Shown here piece by piece: positions 45,649-58,034 of a stretch of DNA of 64,000 nucleotides; position 1 is the first letter of the stretch; each line of letters opens with the position of its first letter. The notes below the pieces were generated by a model. It worked only from the letters and a program-made list of their open reading frames with translations, made no database searches and had not been told where the DNA came from. This DNA comes from Astrocystis sublimbata. Taxonomy: Eukaryota; Ascomycota; Sordariomycetes; Xylariales; Xylariaceae. Position numbers and translations under genes: made by a program. The stretch is taken from positions 186,001 through 250,000 of the forward strand of contig JAJNNY010000002.1 of assembly GCA_022453515.1 (NCBI GenBank). The letters run 5' to 3'.

Positions 45649-48600
45649 ATGGAGAGCTTTACTCAACTATACGTTCCTGCTGGCTGTTTGCTTGTCGACG
45701 GAAGGCAGGATTCGGGAGAACTACCGCGGAGTGTCCAGACCCATGGCCAACGCCCACAGTGGCAATTCCTCACTCGGAAATCGGACAATCTACTTGCTCC
45801 TCTCGCCCTGCCGGGGGAGGTTCAACAGCATCTTCTCGAGTCCAATGCGCTTGTGCCGTTTGTATTGTGCTGGGCCCATGGGTGGATACAATTGTCTTAT
45901 GCGAGCCTGCCGGCCCCAACCGCTGGAAGGGTGCGTGTGTACATCCTCCCTCACGATGTCAAACAAGCACTGCATCCGTCAAGGGCTGAGATAACCAGAT
46001 CTCTATCCATGCTGCTTCGTCGACTAGAATACTCCCAGGAGTGTTGGCTTGGGGCAGAAGTTTACACAACGCAGCCCCAACCGCGTCATAACGGGTCTGC
46101 TATATCCAAGGACGATAGCTCGCTTCTTGCCCTCTTTAACCAGGCCCCCTCTCCCGACCCTCGTCCAGAGGCAGCATCAGACCTCGATCTTCGCTGGGTC
46201 ATGGAATGTCTCTTAGAAAGCCAGGTGCCAGGCCTCACCACAACCCTTTACCCTTACCAAGGCAGATCCGCGGCCACAATGCTCCAGCGCGAACTAGAGC
46301 CAGGTAGAACAACCGACCCTCGACTTCGTCCTGTGCTTGACCAAGATGGCCAACCTTGGTACTGCGACGACGTCTCCGGTCTCGTCCTTCGGGAACCAAC
46401 ATTTTACGATGAAGCCAGGGGTGGAATTCTAGCCGAAGAAATGGGCACGGGCAAGACGCTCATATGCCTTGCTCTGATTCTAAGCACAAAATCTGAACCC
46501 TCTGAGCCCCCTGAACCCCTTATCGCCGAAACATATCCTCGCCGAGGAATAGGAAGCTTGATGGATATGGCGGCAGCGACAGCCAACAAGCATTCGATAG
46601 CCTGGAAACCATATTATGAGGCATGTTCCGCACAAAGTGGTTACGAATTTAAACACTGCATAAACGCCCTGACACGGCCAGAAAATCGAGCTTTTTACAA
46701 GAGTCGAAGTGCACTTGTTGAGCCAAGGCGGAGCAATCGAAGGGTTGCTGTGGTGGCCCCGGCGAAAGAGGTCTTTTTGAGTCACTTGACTCTGATCATT
46801 ACCCCCGGTAACCTTGTCAAGCAGTGGCAGAATGAGATTCGAAAGCACACGGCAGATTTGAATGTTCTGGTGCTCATCAATAAGGCCACGATTCCTTCGA
46901 TCACTGAGTTACTATGTTATGATGTGATTCTTTTCTCAGAGAACCGCTTTGAATGGATTGAAAAGGAGCGATCGAATGGTCAAGGCCATAGGCGAGACTT
47001 CCACTGCCCACTTGAGTATATACGTTTCAAGCGTTGCATAATTGACGAAGGGCATAAACTGGGAAATGGAAGTCGATCTTGGAAAAATGATGTGATGAGA
47101 GTCATCGACCGTCTTGAGATTTCCGCCCGTTGGATCGTGACTGGAACACCATCTCGCGGTTTGTATGGTGTCCACTCCGACGAGATCGCCAATTTGAGTA
47201 GTTCAACCAAGTATGAAGACCCCAGTAAAGAGGTTGCTTTGGAGCAAGAGGGAGAGGATATCAAGCGTATCGGCAATCTCACAGCAAAGTACCTCAAGGT
47301 TCGGCCTTGGGCTAACGTCAGGAGTGAGGTTGGCGACAGCCCGGCTGACTGGGCTCTGTATGTGAAGACGTTCAATCGCAAAGATTGCCTCAAAAACACT
47401 CTCAACTCGCTCCTTGTGCGTCATCAACTCACCGATGTCAACACATTGCTACCCCCAGTTGATGAGAAAATCATAGTGCTGGATGGGTCTTACCAAGATC
47501 AACTGTCACTGAACCTTTTTTCAATGATGATAATATTCAATTCGGTCCAAAGCCAGAGGACTGATCGTGATTACTTTTTCCATGAACGGCAGAGGGGCAG
47601 CCTGATTCAGCTAGTAAGGAATCTGAGACAGGCGAGCTTCTTCGGCGGTGTCTTCTTCTCTGATGAGGACATTGCAAAGGCTGTAGAAACTGCCGAGGGG
47701 TTTTTGGAGAAGGGGGCAGTCGCTATTAGTGCCGAAGACGAAAGCCTGCTTAGGCAGGCTATTGAATTTGGTAGGAAAGCAGCAGTGAACAGCCTCAAAA
47801 TCGTCAGCAATCGCTTCCATTCGATGCCCATCTACCTACGAGATTTCCCGGGTAACAAAGGAAAATATTGGTCTCTTAATGACGAGGAAACGGATGACGG
47901 CCTTGTGTGCACAGACGCAGAATTGATACACTCACTTCAGAAATTCCTAGGTCCGTGTCTTGATGCCCCAACTTCTCTTCAACTATTAGTCGACAGCGGT
48001 AAACTGGAACAACGAGGTGTCCACGAGCGATCAAAGGCACTAGCTGCCGTTTCCCATACGGATCATAAGGCCACTCCAGAGACAATAGCACTGGCAGGAA
48101 ACACTCCGCTTGGTGGGGATCACCATGGCAGACCCAAACCGAAAGACATCGTTGGCTCAACTTCCGTTTTGCACGAAAAGCACCAACAGACGGGAGCTGA
48201 CGTACAAGACGGTATCGAAATTGCCGAACCACTTGCTAAGACAAGGGTCATTGCTACTACATCGGCAAAGTTGTCATATCTAATCGATTCAATAATCAAG
48301 TATCAGGATAAGGAGCAGATTCTTGTGTTTTACGACAACGACAATGTAGCCTTCTATTTAGCCAGTGTTCTCGAGGTTGTCAGTAACTACTTCTTTCCTG
48401 CCTCGTGTTCATACTAACGCTATGCGGTAGCTCCAAGTACAGCATTTAATATACTCGCGAGTCGGCCTAAGTGCAGAAAGGCGAGCACAGTACGTGACTA
48501 CGTTCACGGATAGTGCCACATTCCGTGTTATGTTGATGGACATCAGCCAAGCTGCCTTTGGCCTTGACATGCGAAGCGCCTCACGGATATACTTTGTGTC

Positions 48601-49108
48601 TCCAGTACTAAATCCGCAAGTTGTGGCTCAGGCAATTGGAAGAGCTCGTCGAATCAGCCAGAAAAGACCAGTGTCGGTTGAAACATTGGTTTTGCGAAAT
48701 AGTATCGAGGAGGTTATGATCGATCGTCGAGAGCACATGACACAGGCAGAGCACAGTCGGATCAAAAGTGTCTTAGACGATAGAAAGATCAAAGAATGGA
48801 TTCGCAATCCTAGAATCTATCCAATGGTTGACGCGAAAGAGGGTCTAGAACAGGCCGCACCACTATCGTCGCCACAATTTGTATTCGGCAAACAGTTTAA
48901 ACGCACCCTCCACCCGGACGAGGGGTTGATAACTAGCAGCCCAAAGGGCAACACGACTAAGGCTGTCTACGCTGACAAGTCCAATGGTGCTCTAAAACGG
49001 CCCTTGGGCGCCGATCCCAGCCAAGATGCAGATGATATTGTTTCTCATCGGGCTGCATTCCCCGAGCGTTCGGTAAAGCGTCGGGCCCAGGTTGGCTGGG
49101 CCGAGTAG
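45649..49108 (+). CDS. SNF2-family DNA-dependent ATPase/helicase-like protein
   Basis: Two exons (45649-48378, 48431-49108; 52-nt intron with GTCAGT and ACTAACG) encode 1135 residues. The frame extends upstream from a GTG, but the first ATG is 45649. SNF2 proteins use ATP to move along DNA and remodel chromatin or repair intermediates in the nucleus. Motif I is GILAEEMGTGKTLICL (266-270), motif II IIDEGHKLG (DEGH at 466-469), motif III VTGTPSRGL. In exon 2, motif V is AAFGLDMRSASRIYF and motif VI is QAIGRARRIS (Q977, R981, R984). About 80 residues are inserted between motifs I and Ia, where only TPGNLVKQWQNEI resumes the core. About 250 poorly conserved residues precede motif I. I see no RING finger or chromodomain. 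It resembles Rad5/Rad16-like relatives but looks like a fungus-specific branch. Confidence 0.87.
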
Positions 49109-51612
49109 GGGGTGTAGCATCAATAAGGCATTTCGGGATGTTTTAGCGCCCTCATAAGTCTCACGAATGATGACGTCGCAAGAATCAATCTCACCGTCTA
49201 TATACTTTTATGCACCAAATTTGTTGATGGATTTGTTGATGGACAGCGTTCACTTTCTAGTATGAAGGGGGCGGGGAGCTGTTGTCCAAGGCTTAGTCAC
49301 TCAGCAATCGTTGTGCTTCCAGACTGGCACGCTGTGTGAAGATCAATAAATAAAACAACTAATACCAAGCATTGATATTACCAGACTGAATGTGCTATTT
49401 CGTATAACTATATGAAGGCCAAGTAAATGATCTATAGACTATGAGTCAATGAGTCAATGACCTATGTCACTAGTTGATCACCCTCGGCACAACTCAATCC
49501 ATGCAGCCTGAGGTGATCAGATGATCATTAAGGGTTCGATGCTTTCTCTTCGGCACAGGTAATTGTAATTGGGTATGCTCTATCTAATTTTCGCACTCTG
49601 GAACTAGATACTTGGAAAGTATTGATGCGAAGCTAATACTGCGGTAGCAATTTTCCTCCAAAGCCATCTGTTCGGAGGCTAGAAACCGACTCCGATGCTG
49701 CATCGCAATATGTTCTTTCAAAGAAGACTGTTTCGATTTTATCGCATTACTTGGATGCTTGGATGACCGTCTCCCAAACCAGCTGGGCTGGAAGACGATT
49801 CCCCCCCACACGTTGAATATGACCTACGGTGATGTTCAGGGCAGCGCGCATATGCACATATATGACGCCAATATACCTCAAACTGTGACGGCAATATTGA
49901 GGAGCAGTGCGCTAACCAATGTGCTTCTGCATGTGTACTTGGTATAACTTCCCAAGGCGGAAGGTTCCATCACTGGCTTTTCCCAATCCTTCCTGATCAG
50001 CGTGCTTCATCTGGCCCAATCTAGATGGACGGCATGCAAAGCACGCGCCCCGCCGAGTCTGAAGTAGTTGTAGGTGTCGAGGGTGTCGAGGGTGTCACGT
50101 TGCCTGTACGGTTGCTGCCATGGGTCAATGCCAAGTCAGCGGATGCGGATGTTTGTGCTCCATGATTTCATCCCAGCTTCGTGATCACCATCCTGGCGGG
50201 AGCTAAGGCGACTAGAGGTTCCAAACAGCTTATGCTTGGGCTTTTCCATCGGGCTTGCGTGGTCAACATTAGATGAAGGCCGTGGTGTTCCAGAACGTTT
50301 GATCTCTACATTATCAATCCATCCGTGATGCTTCAGCATGCACAGTAGTAGTACCGAGCTGGCCGGCTGTTTTGTTCTGCTTATTCTGCACAGTAGGGCC
50401 ACACTAAAAGGGCGCATTACGAACTGCCTCAGGGTGGTCTTCTGACATACAATCCTGCAATGTGCCTGAGTTAGCTACCTACCTTAACTTTATGTGTTCA
50501 TGAGACGGGCCAGCAGCGGGTTCCACACCTGTGCAGGATGAAGCTGTATGCCGAATAATAATATTTCGACGATGGCTCAGCTCTGTCAGCTAGGCTCCGG
50601 CCGTAGGCCTCCAAATCTTGGTTCTAGTCGGATCTACGCTCTCCGGGCGCACCGCCGATCCGATCGATTTGCCTTAGCTGAACACCGTGGCGGCAGTTGG
50701 GGGAGAGAGAGGAAGAGAGAGACTATCATCAAGATATTACCATCGGTGTCAGATAAGTGGTAGACGGGAGCGGCCTTGGCGGTCACGGTACGACTCATTG
50801 GTTCGGCTGCACACCCTCACCATCTTGATCTCGCAGACTCCGCCACGGGTTGCATAAGAAAACAAACAACCCTCGACCTTGTCGGTGGTTGCGGAGCCAT
50901 TGATTCAACAGGTTTGAACCGCAGCAACATGTTTCCGTCATGCCATAATTGATAGCACCGATAGGGCCGTGCAAAGAGATGCACGTCTGCTTATTCGCAG
51001 ACGCTAGAAGCAGGCGAAGGCATCTTCTTCCATGGGTTGTCGTGGTGTCAGCCTGGCTGAGACATGCTAGTTACCTATATCTAGTAGCGAAGTCTTGAAG
51101 GGAACCTCTGACGCCCGCCTGCACGCAGTTTGAGGTAATCGTCAGTCAGTTTCTCGCAAACTATAACAAGTCCCTGATATACTGAAGGGGGTGACTCTGC
51201 TGCTGTCGCTTTTTATTCTAAATACCGTCTTGTCACCTACAGGCTACCTGTAATGTGACACCCTGTCTCAATCACCCGACACGCCCGTAGTCGATAAGAG
51301 ATCCAAGTCGAAGACATTTACTCAGCTGGTCTGCTATATCCTTTAACCCCCGCCACGTGAAGGATTGCGCTTTGCGACAAGGAAGCGCCAGTAAACGCCG
51401 AGGCCGCCATCTTACTTACAGCCCTCTGCGCATCGCGAAAACGTCCTGTCCCGACTCGAATACCAATTACCTATCGAGCGAGCTGCTCACTTACAACAAC
51501 CTAGTTCGGTAGTTGACAGGATCTAGAAAGAAGAAGAAGAAGAAGAAGAAGAAGAAGAAGAAGAAAGCGAAAAAAAAAAAAAAAAAAAGCCCCGATCGGA
51601 TTCCATCCGATC
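49109..51612. other. 2.5-kb intergenic region with (AAG)n and poly(A)
   Basis: No gene is recognised. The short frames at 49584-49811 and 50136-50417 on minus resemble nothing known. The simple repeats lie at the right end (see separate entry). Confidence 0.5.
51526..51588 (+). repeat. (AAG)n microsatellite followed by poly(A) tract
   Basis: About thirteen AAG units run from 51526 to 51565, then an A tract at 51570-51588. Any lysine-rich frame through it is a product of the repeat. Confidence 0.85.
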
Positions 51613-51896
51613 ATGGAGATTTCATCTCGACCAGGGACATCATGGCGGACGCCGACAGCGTACACTCGGATTTTTCGTGCCCGTCCAGACGCCCGGAAAA
51701 TAAAGAAAGGTCCTGCGCTTGCGCTTCGAATTCCCAGCTCGGACCCAGCGCCAAAATTAGCGCCAAAGTCAGCTTCAGACTCAGCTTATCGAGTCAGCAT
51801 CTCGTCGACAGCTTCCTCACGAAATCGCGGCAGCGAGGGTCCAGCCAACCCTACGCAACATACTATGCACGCTTTTCAGGTGCTTTCTAGCCCATC
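51613..51896 (+). CDS. Putative 5' exon of the downstream F-box protein gene
   Basis: The frame from ATG 51613 turns protein-like from KKGPALALRIPSSDPAP to HTMHAFQVLSSPS, with Ser/Ala/Pro composition like the N-terminus of the F-box protein. It ends at a GTGAGT donor (51897). That donor is in phase with a strong acceptor at 53134 (TGCTAAC branch, T-rich tract, CCCAG), which would join LSSPS to LKQHQRSRS. The true start may lie elsewhere, since ATG 51643 in another frame has a better context. Confidence 0.35.
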
Positions 51897-53134
51897 GTGA
51901 GTGGATCGTCTTTTTGTTTCGAACAAAATCCCCGAATGGGTCAAACATGACATCTACTCGTACTCTGTATTCGATCCAGCAGCGGCGATAGCCAACCAAA
52001 CAATCCCGGCAACGGCGAGCCCGGTCCATTAGATCTTCAAGTCGAAGATGAATATGTATTAAGATCTTACAACGGTGTTCTAGCGTACCTACCTACACTA
52101 GGTGGTGCAAGCTCCCACGACTGAGTTCACGCAAGGGTTCGCCAGCTTCCTATTACGTTTTCTCACCCATATCGACATCTTCTCTATTTGACTCCACCGT
52201 TCATTTTCCCATTGCCCCTCGCTCCTTTCGCATAGCAACACCCCAGCTCGCCAGCCATCATACCTGATACGTCCACTATTTCTTACTACCCTGCCGTCTG
52301 CCTTGTCTACATAGTAGTAGTGCACTAGAAGAGGCACGGCAGGCTTGACTCGTATCGATTTGGACTAGGTAGCCAAGAGTTCCTTGGTCCGCTCGAGTGC
52401 TACCATGGATTTGAGCGACTGTGACTGGACACTAAGCACGGCCCTGGCCTTGGGAACCTTGGAACCTGGTCGGAACGGGGTCACATCTGCTCAGGGGCTT
52501 AATTTCCACACTGCGGCGCTACGCGAGCAGCCTCGCGCTACAAGCCGCTAAACGACGACCACTAGCGTGGGATGTTGACTTCTAGGGTGGAATAAACAGC
52601 AAGAATGGCGCCAGGCGAGCCAGGCAGAGAGAGGGCTTTGTGATCTCTGTCTGGCGGTCTTTGTGTGGGTGGGTTGGTCAACTCGCTCCGCGAGTGTCCA
52701 CTCGGAGCAATGTTCTTTTTTGGAGTGTAAATTGCCTGGTTGCTTGGGACGTTGGCTCGCTCGGTTGCTCGGATCTGCTGGCTTTGTCTTTTGGTGGTAG
52801 TAAGTACTGCGTGTGTGATGCACCCTGCACATTGTTCCAATCCTCCAAGAGCCATGAAAGGTGTTGTTGGAGTTGCAAGCGACATCGTTCCATTATCCCA
52901 TACCCGATATTCCATATTCCATGGCCCATGTTCTATATTCCGTAGTCCGTGATCCGCAACCCAGGCACCCAGGCCGACGACCCCAGGTTCTCATCGGTTT
53001 CTTGTTTTCGTCCCTTTGTTGCCCGATGCAATTGCCTCAAACCCGGCTTGCGCTGATCTTCACCTTTACCTTGCTGGACTTTCTGCTTTAGTCGGCTGGT
53101 CTGCTAACCTCCTATTTTTAATTGGGTCGCCCAG
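51897..53134 (+). other. Putative 1.24-kb intron or intergenic stretch before the F-box gene
   Basis: Under the extended model this is a single intron, more than ten times the window's usual size. It has no recognised gene. Near 52890-52950 it has loosely repeated ATATTCCAT/CCCAT words. A TGCTAAC branch site lies at 53102-53108, just before the acceptor. Confidence 0.4.
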
Positions 53135-55438
53135 ACTCAAGCAACATCAGAGGTCTCGCTCTGCCAATGCTACGAGTACAACTCACCGACCGAGGCGCGA
53201 AGACCATCTGCTGAGACCTTTACCTCTGCGCTCATCTGCCAACAATCGCCCGAGGACATCATCATACAACAGCCCCAGGAGTCCCGGCAACTGGACCGAG
53301 ATATACGCCTTGCCCAACAGCTCGCTCCCCGACGCGATGGGATCCTCGTATGCGCAACGGACGAGCAGGATGGCCCCGGCCATGACGGGCAACTACGCGC
53401 AGATAGACCCTCAGTCCACAATCTACCAACGACGGGCGTCCACCAGCTCAAGTGTGTCGAGCTCGGTCGGAACCCGAGACACTTTTGACGCCATCCTGGC
53501 CTCGCCCGCTAGTAGCACGACGAGTTTCGACTCCTGGCAATCCACCTCGCGGAAACAAGACTATGCATGGCAACGACCGGCACCGATCAAGCAATACAGG
53601 CGAACGAGAGACGAGGGCGAACTTCTTGCTGCCCTTCCGGACGAAGTCTTGAGTCTGATATTGCAAAATCTGAAAGAAGCCCACCTAAGACCCGGCAGTG
53701 ATAGCTGTGCGACTTGTATGATGCGGGATCTATGCTCGGTCGCCGTGTCCGCCAAGAAACTTCTGAAAGTCGCGCGCGTAGCGCTGTAGGTATTTCGAGA
53801 GATCCGACTCGATGCAGAAGGCTAATTTGTGTGTTCAGGTATGAAGACATTGAGCTTGTCGGCGCAGATTCGCCGCTACAGAAGAAACGCCTCAAGATCA
53901 ATTACGGATCTCGTCTCGCCCTTCTCCGACGCACTCTGAGATCCAATCCGGCCATTGCCGTGCTGGTCCGCAGTCTCAAGGCGCCTGCCATCCCCCAAGG
54001 TGTTGCCGCCGACCTGTACCAGAACCTCGTCGCCTCCGTCATCATGGCCTGCCCCAACTTTGAGAAACTAGTCGGCCCTCTCCAGAACTACGACTTTACT
54101 TTCAGTCGCTTATTTCATGCACTGTCCACACGGGAACAGCTGAGGGAGATGCACTGGACACTGGAGGCATCGAAATCGCAGAGGAAGCGGCGGATGTCGA
54201 ACGCCGCACCCATGTTGAGTGCGGGTAATCCCAACTACCAGGAAGCACCCGGTGACTTGATACCAGAGCAGAGCGAGATGTTCAGGGATCTCTTTATGAA
54301 TTGGGCGAACCTTCGGACACTATCTATTCATTGCCTGCCAGGGGCTACCCTCACGCCGGTATCACTCTTGCCGGACATCCTGGCAGACATGCCGTCTCTT
54401 CAACACCTTCATTTGTCTCATCTTCCTTTCACAGCCTTTAATGACGCCAACCTTCTATCACTGCCTGCTCTGGACACCCTGACCTTGTCACATCTTCCGG
54501 GTGTATCTAGCACAGGTCTCTCTTCATTCGCCAGGCGCCCTTCGAGCCGAACGATCCGCAAACTTACCCTCGACCATCTCGATATAGACTCGCTACCCAC
54601 CATCGCCCAGATACTCTCGAACCTGATATCTCTTCAGACCTTTGTACTTGTGCAGACCCATACCCCCATCCTTGCCGAAGGGGAAACGATCTGGCTGTAC
54701 CCCTACCTCGCGTCCCCGACGGTGAAGAAGATGCACTGGGATATTCCCAGCTTCGCTACCACGGCCAACCTGGCAGACTCGGTTCTCGCCAAGAGCATTG
54801 CGCACCACGGCTTCCCAGCCCTACGCACGCTACGGACGCCGTCTGATCCCGAGGGCATCTTCCAGGGTCTCTGCAAGCCTCTGTGCAGGATCGAGATGGC
54901 CAGCGACAGATACCGCGGGCTCATTGCCAAAGCCGGACTATCACGGCCCAAGAGCCCTCCTGCGACGCCGACGACGCCGAAGACGCCACGGACACCCGGC
55001 AGCGACAAGTCGCCGTTCGGGCTGCACTTCCCGATGGACGACCAGCTCTTTCCCTCCAAGGTATCGAGCGATCTCGCGCATTCTCGGCTCGAAGCCCAGC
55101 GCAGGCTCGAGGCGGCGAGCGACGTGCCACGGTTCACTTTCAACCTCGTGGATGAGCGGGGCACGGTGGTCGAGACGAAGAAGCTAGCCGGGTTCGTGGG
55201 CGCGATCGGCTCGCCCATCAACTACTGCCTCACGTCCGACGCCGGCGCGGCCGACGAGAACGGCGGGCTCATCGGCATCTCCGACATGCTGGGCGATGGC
55301 GGCGAGAATCTGAAAGACGGCAACCGTGAAGGGTGCACTGGTCGGTGGAATACGTACAACGGCGTGGTGGCGGACAAGAAGGACCGCGAGCGCTGGTGGC
55401 ATACTGAGCGCGGGCATTTCACGCCCGTCGAGCTCTGA
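53135..55438 (+). CDS. F-box protein with leucine-rich-like region (5' end uncertain)
   Basis: Exons 53135-53785 and 53839-55438 (53-nt intron, phase-consistent) encode at least 749 residues. F-box proteins recruit substrates to SCF ubiquitin ligases through Skp1. A disordered Ser/Arg-rich head (RASTSSSVSSSVGTRDTF) precedes the F-box, ELLAALPDEVLSLILQNLKEAHL. Helical segments follow, then leucine-rich-type strands: NLRTLSIHCLPGATL, LQHLHLSHLPF, LDTLTLSHLPG and IRKLTLDHLDIDSL. The tail has a Pro/Thr run (PPATPTTPKTPRTPGS) and ends WWHTERGHFTPVEL. No ATG lies in frame between the 53134 acceptor and 53337, so the protein either starts at 53337 or takes its N-terminus from an upstream exon. I favour the latter because the acceptor is strong and the sequence before 53337 is protein-like. 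Confidence 0.8.
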
Positions 55439-56244
55439 TGGGGGGCGCGGGGTTGAAAGAAACTAATATCAATCAATACTTACCTAGGTATTCAGGGGTG
55501 ATGATGGTGGCCAGATGATGGCGCCTTTTTGGTAATGGTGTAATAATGCAATGACAGGGACCAGGAGTTTGGATGATTTAGGGGTGCCTGTTCGATAAGG
55601 CTTCAAGGTTACGGACAGCTACAGTACATCTCGGATTGTACACCTGCATGGAATTTGAGGAATCCTCGTTATCGTAAAAGAGGAAGGACGGTTGTTGCGA
55701 TTGTCACGCAAAAGTTGGATATACCACTTGAATCAGCCCGACCGGTTAATCTAGGCACTCGCTTGGGGTTTTTTTATAAAGTGCTTAATATAATAAATAC
55801 TCGGGCTCTGCATTTCGCAAAGCGCATTGGCAAAGGATACCTTATACTTCAAAGACAACCTTGAAGGTACTAATGCTAAGCAAGCAGCCTGTATCATCTG
55901 AATCTCGGGTATTAGCGGGTCTTTCGCCCGACGTCATAGGCCGAGCCGAGAACCTTGAAGCTTACCTAGGGCTTAGGTGCCTTTGTTCCATGTGTCTAGC
56001 TTCATACCTCCGCAGATTGCAGATTGTACAATACCTACTACCTACTACTATCTACTATCAGTCTAATAAATGTTTGGGTATCACATCCATTAGTACCCAA
56101 TTCAAAACCACCGTCTTCAGTCTCCCATCGCCCATCGCCCATCGCACCAACCTCGGCTCCTAAGGTTGTTGCTGCAATCATATAGAAAAAGCTGTGTTCT
56201 ACGTTACCACGCCTATACCTACTTCATAGTCGAGGGCGAAAAGC
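55439..56244. other. Intergenic, TACCTAGGTA just after the F-box stop
   Basis: An exact TACCTAGGTA at 55481-55490 lies 43 nt after the stop codon. The rest holds no recognised gene; CCCATCGCCCATCGCCCATCG units occur near 56130-56148. Confidence 0.5.
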
Positions 56245-57003
56245 ATGCGGTTGTCCATTCGTCCCCAGAGGTTGACAAGCCGACTTTGCACCTTCTGCCC
56301 ACAGCAACGGCAGCGGCAGCAGGGGATCGCAGCAACGCGCAATATCCACGCTTCCTCTATACATCGCCGCGAACAACATGCCCGGACAAGCGCGGCAAGG
56401 CGCCCCAGCCCCAGAGCTCCGAAGCCGAGCGCTCCGCAGACGCACTATGTACACTTGCCCAAGACTCTGCCGACGCACTATGAATTCTTCCCCGAGACTC
56501 TGCCGGACGGCCCTCCGCCGCGCGGGCGCTTCCGGATCGACGTGCGGGCGCTGCGGCGCGAGTTCCTGAGGCTGCAGGCGGGCGCGCACCCGGACTTGCA
56601 CCCGCCGGAAATGAAGGCGCGGGCGCAGGCGACGTCGGCGCGCATCAACGAGGCCTTCACGACACTCGAAAACCCGCTCCTGCGCGCGCAGTACCTGCTG
56701 TCGCTGCGGGGCTGCGACGTCGCCGGCGACGAGACGGCCAAGGTCGAGGACCCGGAGCTGCTGATGCTCGTGCTCGAGACGCGCGAGAGCATCGAGGAGG
56801 CCGAGGATGAGGCCGACCTTGAGGGCCCCCGGCTCGAGAACGAGGCGCGCATAGCGGACGCCGTGGATGTGCTACAGGAGCTCTTCGCGCAGGATGACCT
56901 GGAGGCTGCGAAGCCCGTCATTGTGCAGTTGCGGTACTGGGTCAATATTCGCGAGAGCATGAATAACTGGGAGAAGGGCAAGCCGATTGTCCTTGAGCAC
57001 TAG
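56245..57003 (+). CDS. jac1: Mitochondrial Fe-S cluster co-chaperone, Jac1/HscB type
   Basis: A single exon encodes 252 residues. Jac1 is a J-protein that stimulates the mitochondrial Hsp70 (Ssq1/Ssc1) to transfer Fe-S clusters from the scaffold Isu1. The first 55 residues are Arg-rich without acids (MRLSIRPQRLTSRLCTF), a matrix-targeting signal. The J domain follows: THYEFFPETLPDG, RFRIDVRALRREFLRLQAGAHPDLHP with the HPD triad at 115-117, and SARINEAFTTLENPLLRAQYLL. The C-terminal HscB oligomerisation helix bundle is visible as DPELLMLVLETRESIEEAED and IADAVDVLQELFAQDD, ending LRYWVNIRESMNNWEKGKPI. Length and order are those of the family. Coding GC is very high, which produces long false frames on the other strand. 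Confidence 0.93.
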   Translation: MRLSIRPQRLTSRLCTFCPQQRQRQQGIAATRNIHASSIHRREQHARTSAARRPSPRAPKPSAPQTHYVHLPKTLPTHYEFFPETLPDGPPPRGRFRIDVRALRREFLRLQAGAHPDLHPPEMKARAQATSARINEAFTTLENPLLRAQYLLSLRGCDVAGDETAKVEDPELLMLVLETRESIEEAEDEADLEGPRLENEARIADAVDVLQELFAQDDLEAAKPVIVQLRYWVNIRESMNNWEKGKPIVLEH

Positions 57004-58034
57004 GCTTTGGACTTGATGGAGGGCCACCGTGAGACTTAATTGTGCTTTTATGTATACTCTGCATCAGACCCCTTTCCGTCTTCTTCTCGAGATTGGTAGA
57101 ACTAGACGGGCATGGGATCATAATACCCGTGCTTGCTGCTACTTGGCGACCTGCTTTCTACACAACATAGCACACCTTAACTCAGTGACTACGCCTCTCG
57201 GACATATACATACACGATACTACTAGTGACTTGGTCTATCACTCTTCCAAGGGAAGGCAATACTACTTACTCACTCGCGATTTCGAGGCGAAATCTCTGG
57301 GCTACTCGACGATACCTTGGTTTCGAGTACATCAGACTCTTTCCGGAATTGGTTCCTCTACCACGTACAATCTTTCGGTCATGTATCTGGGTGTTCGAAC
57401 CAATCCTCGATAACATGGATGGATCTACATCACGAAAGATATCTACCTTGAGTACCTATGTCCGTTAAAAAGGGGCCAGGCATTGAAGCCTTAATGCTTA
57501 CCGATATCGCAGGGGACATACAGAAGCTGCTCTTGTACACCTACAGTACCTAAGGGCCTAAGTATAGTGGGCAGGTTACCTAAGCCAAGGCCCAGCGACA
57601 GCGGCAGGAGATGCTACGCTAAGCCATATATGGCTCCGATATACCACCTCTGGAGTAACGGTGCTCTAGTGGGGTTCAATCTCAAGCTTAAGCTCCCCCA
57701 CGTCGGCCGTATCCCGCCCCATGCCCGCGTGCCCCACGTGCAATCCATCCAACCTGTCCATCTAAATCTACAAAGCAACCTGCCTAGCTTGAGCTTGTAC
57801 ATGCATTTCCGAAATTCCAGCTTCCGAGATACCTATCAAACACACGCACACGACTACATAAAAAACGCTACGGACAAGAACAGAACTTGGAAGGTTGTGT
57901 CTGCGTCGCACATAGTATTCGTCTACTCGACACCCACTCGACAACCCACGAGCAAACAATACCTACACACACACACACACACACACACACAAGCACCCGC
58001 ACGCCCTGGTTCGTCGACGCTGTACACAACAAAC
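57004..58034. promoter_or_regulatory. Intergenic region and leader of csn4
   Basis: It holds the jac1 3' end and the csn4 promoter. An (AC)13 microsatellite lies 44 nt before the csn4 ATG (separate entry). The reading frame of csn4 is open upstream but without family resemblance. Confidence 0.5.
57965..57990 (+). repeat. (AC)13 microsatellite in the csn4 leader
   Basis: Thirteen perfect AC units end 44 nt before the ATG at 58035, so it is probably in the 5' UTR. Confidence 0.85.

Noticed and set aside
50136..50417. 93-codon minus-strand frame
   Set aside because: Not recognised, no introns or neighbours to support it; probably chance.
51513..51890. Frame beginning with a long lysine run
   Set aside because: The lysines come from the (AAG)n microsatellite and poly(A) tract; no supporting homology.
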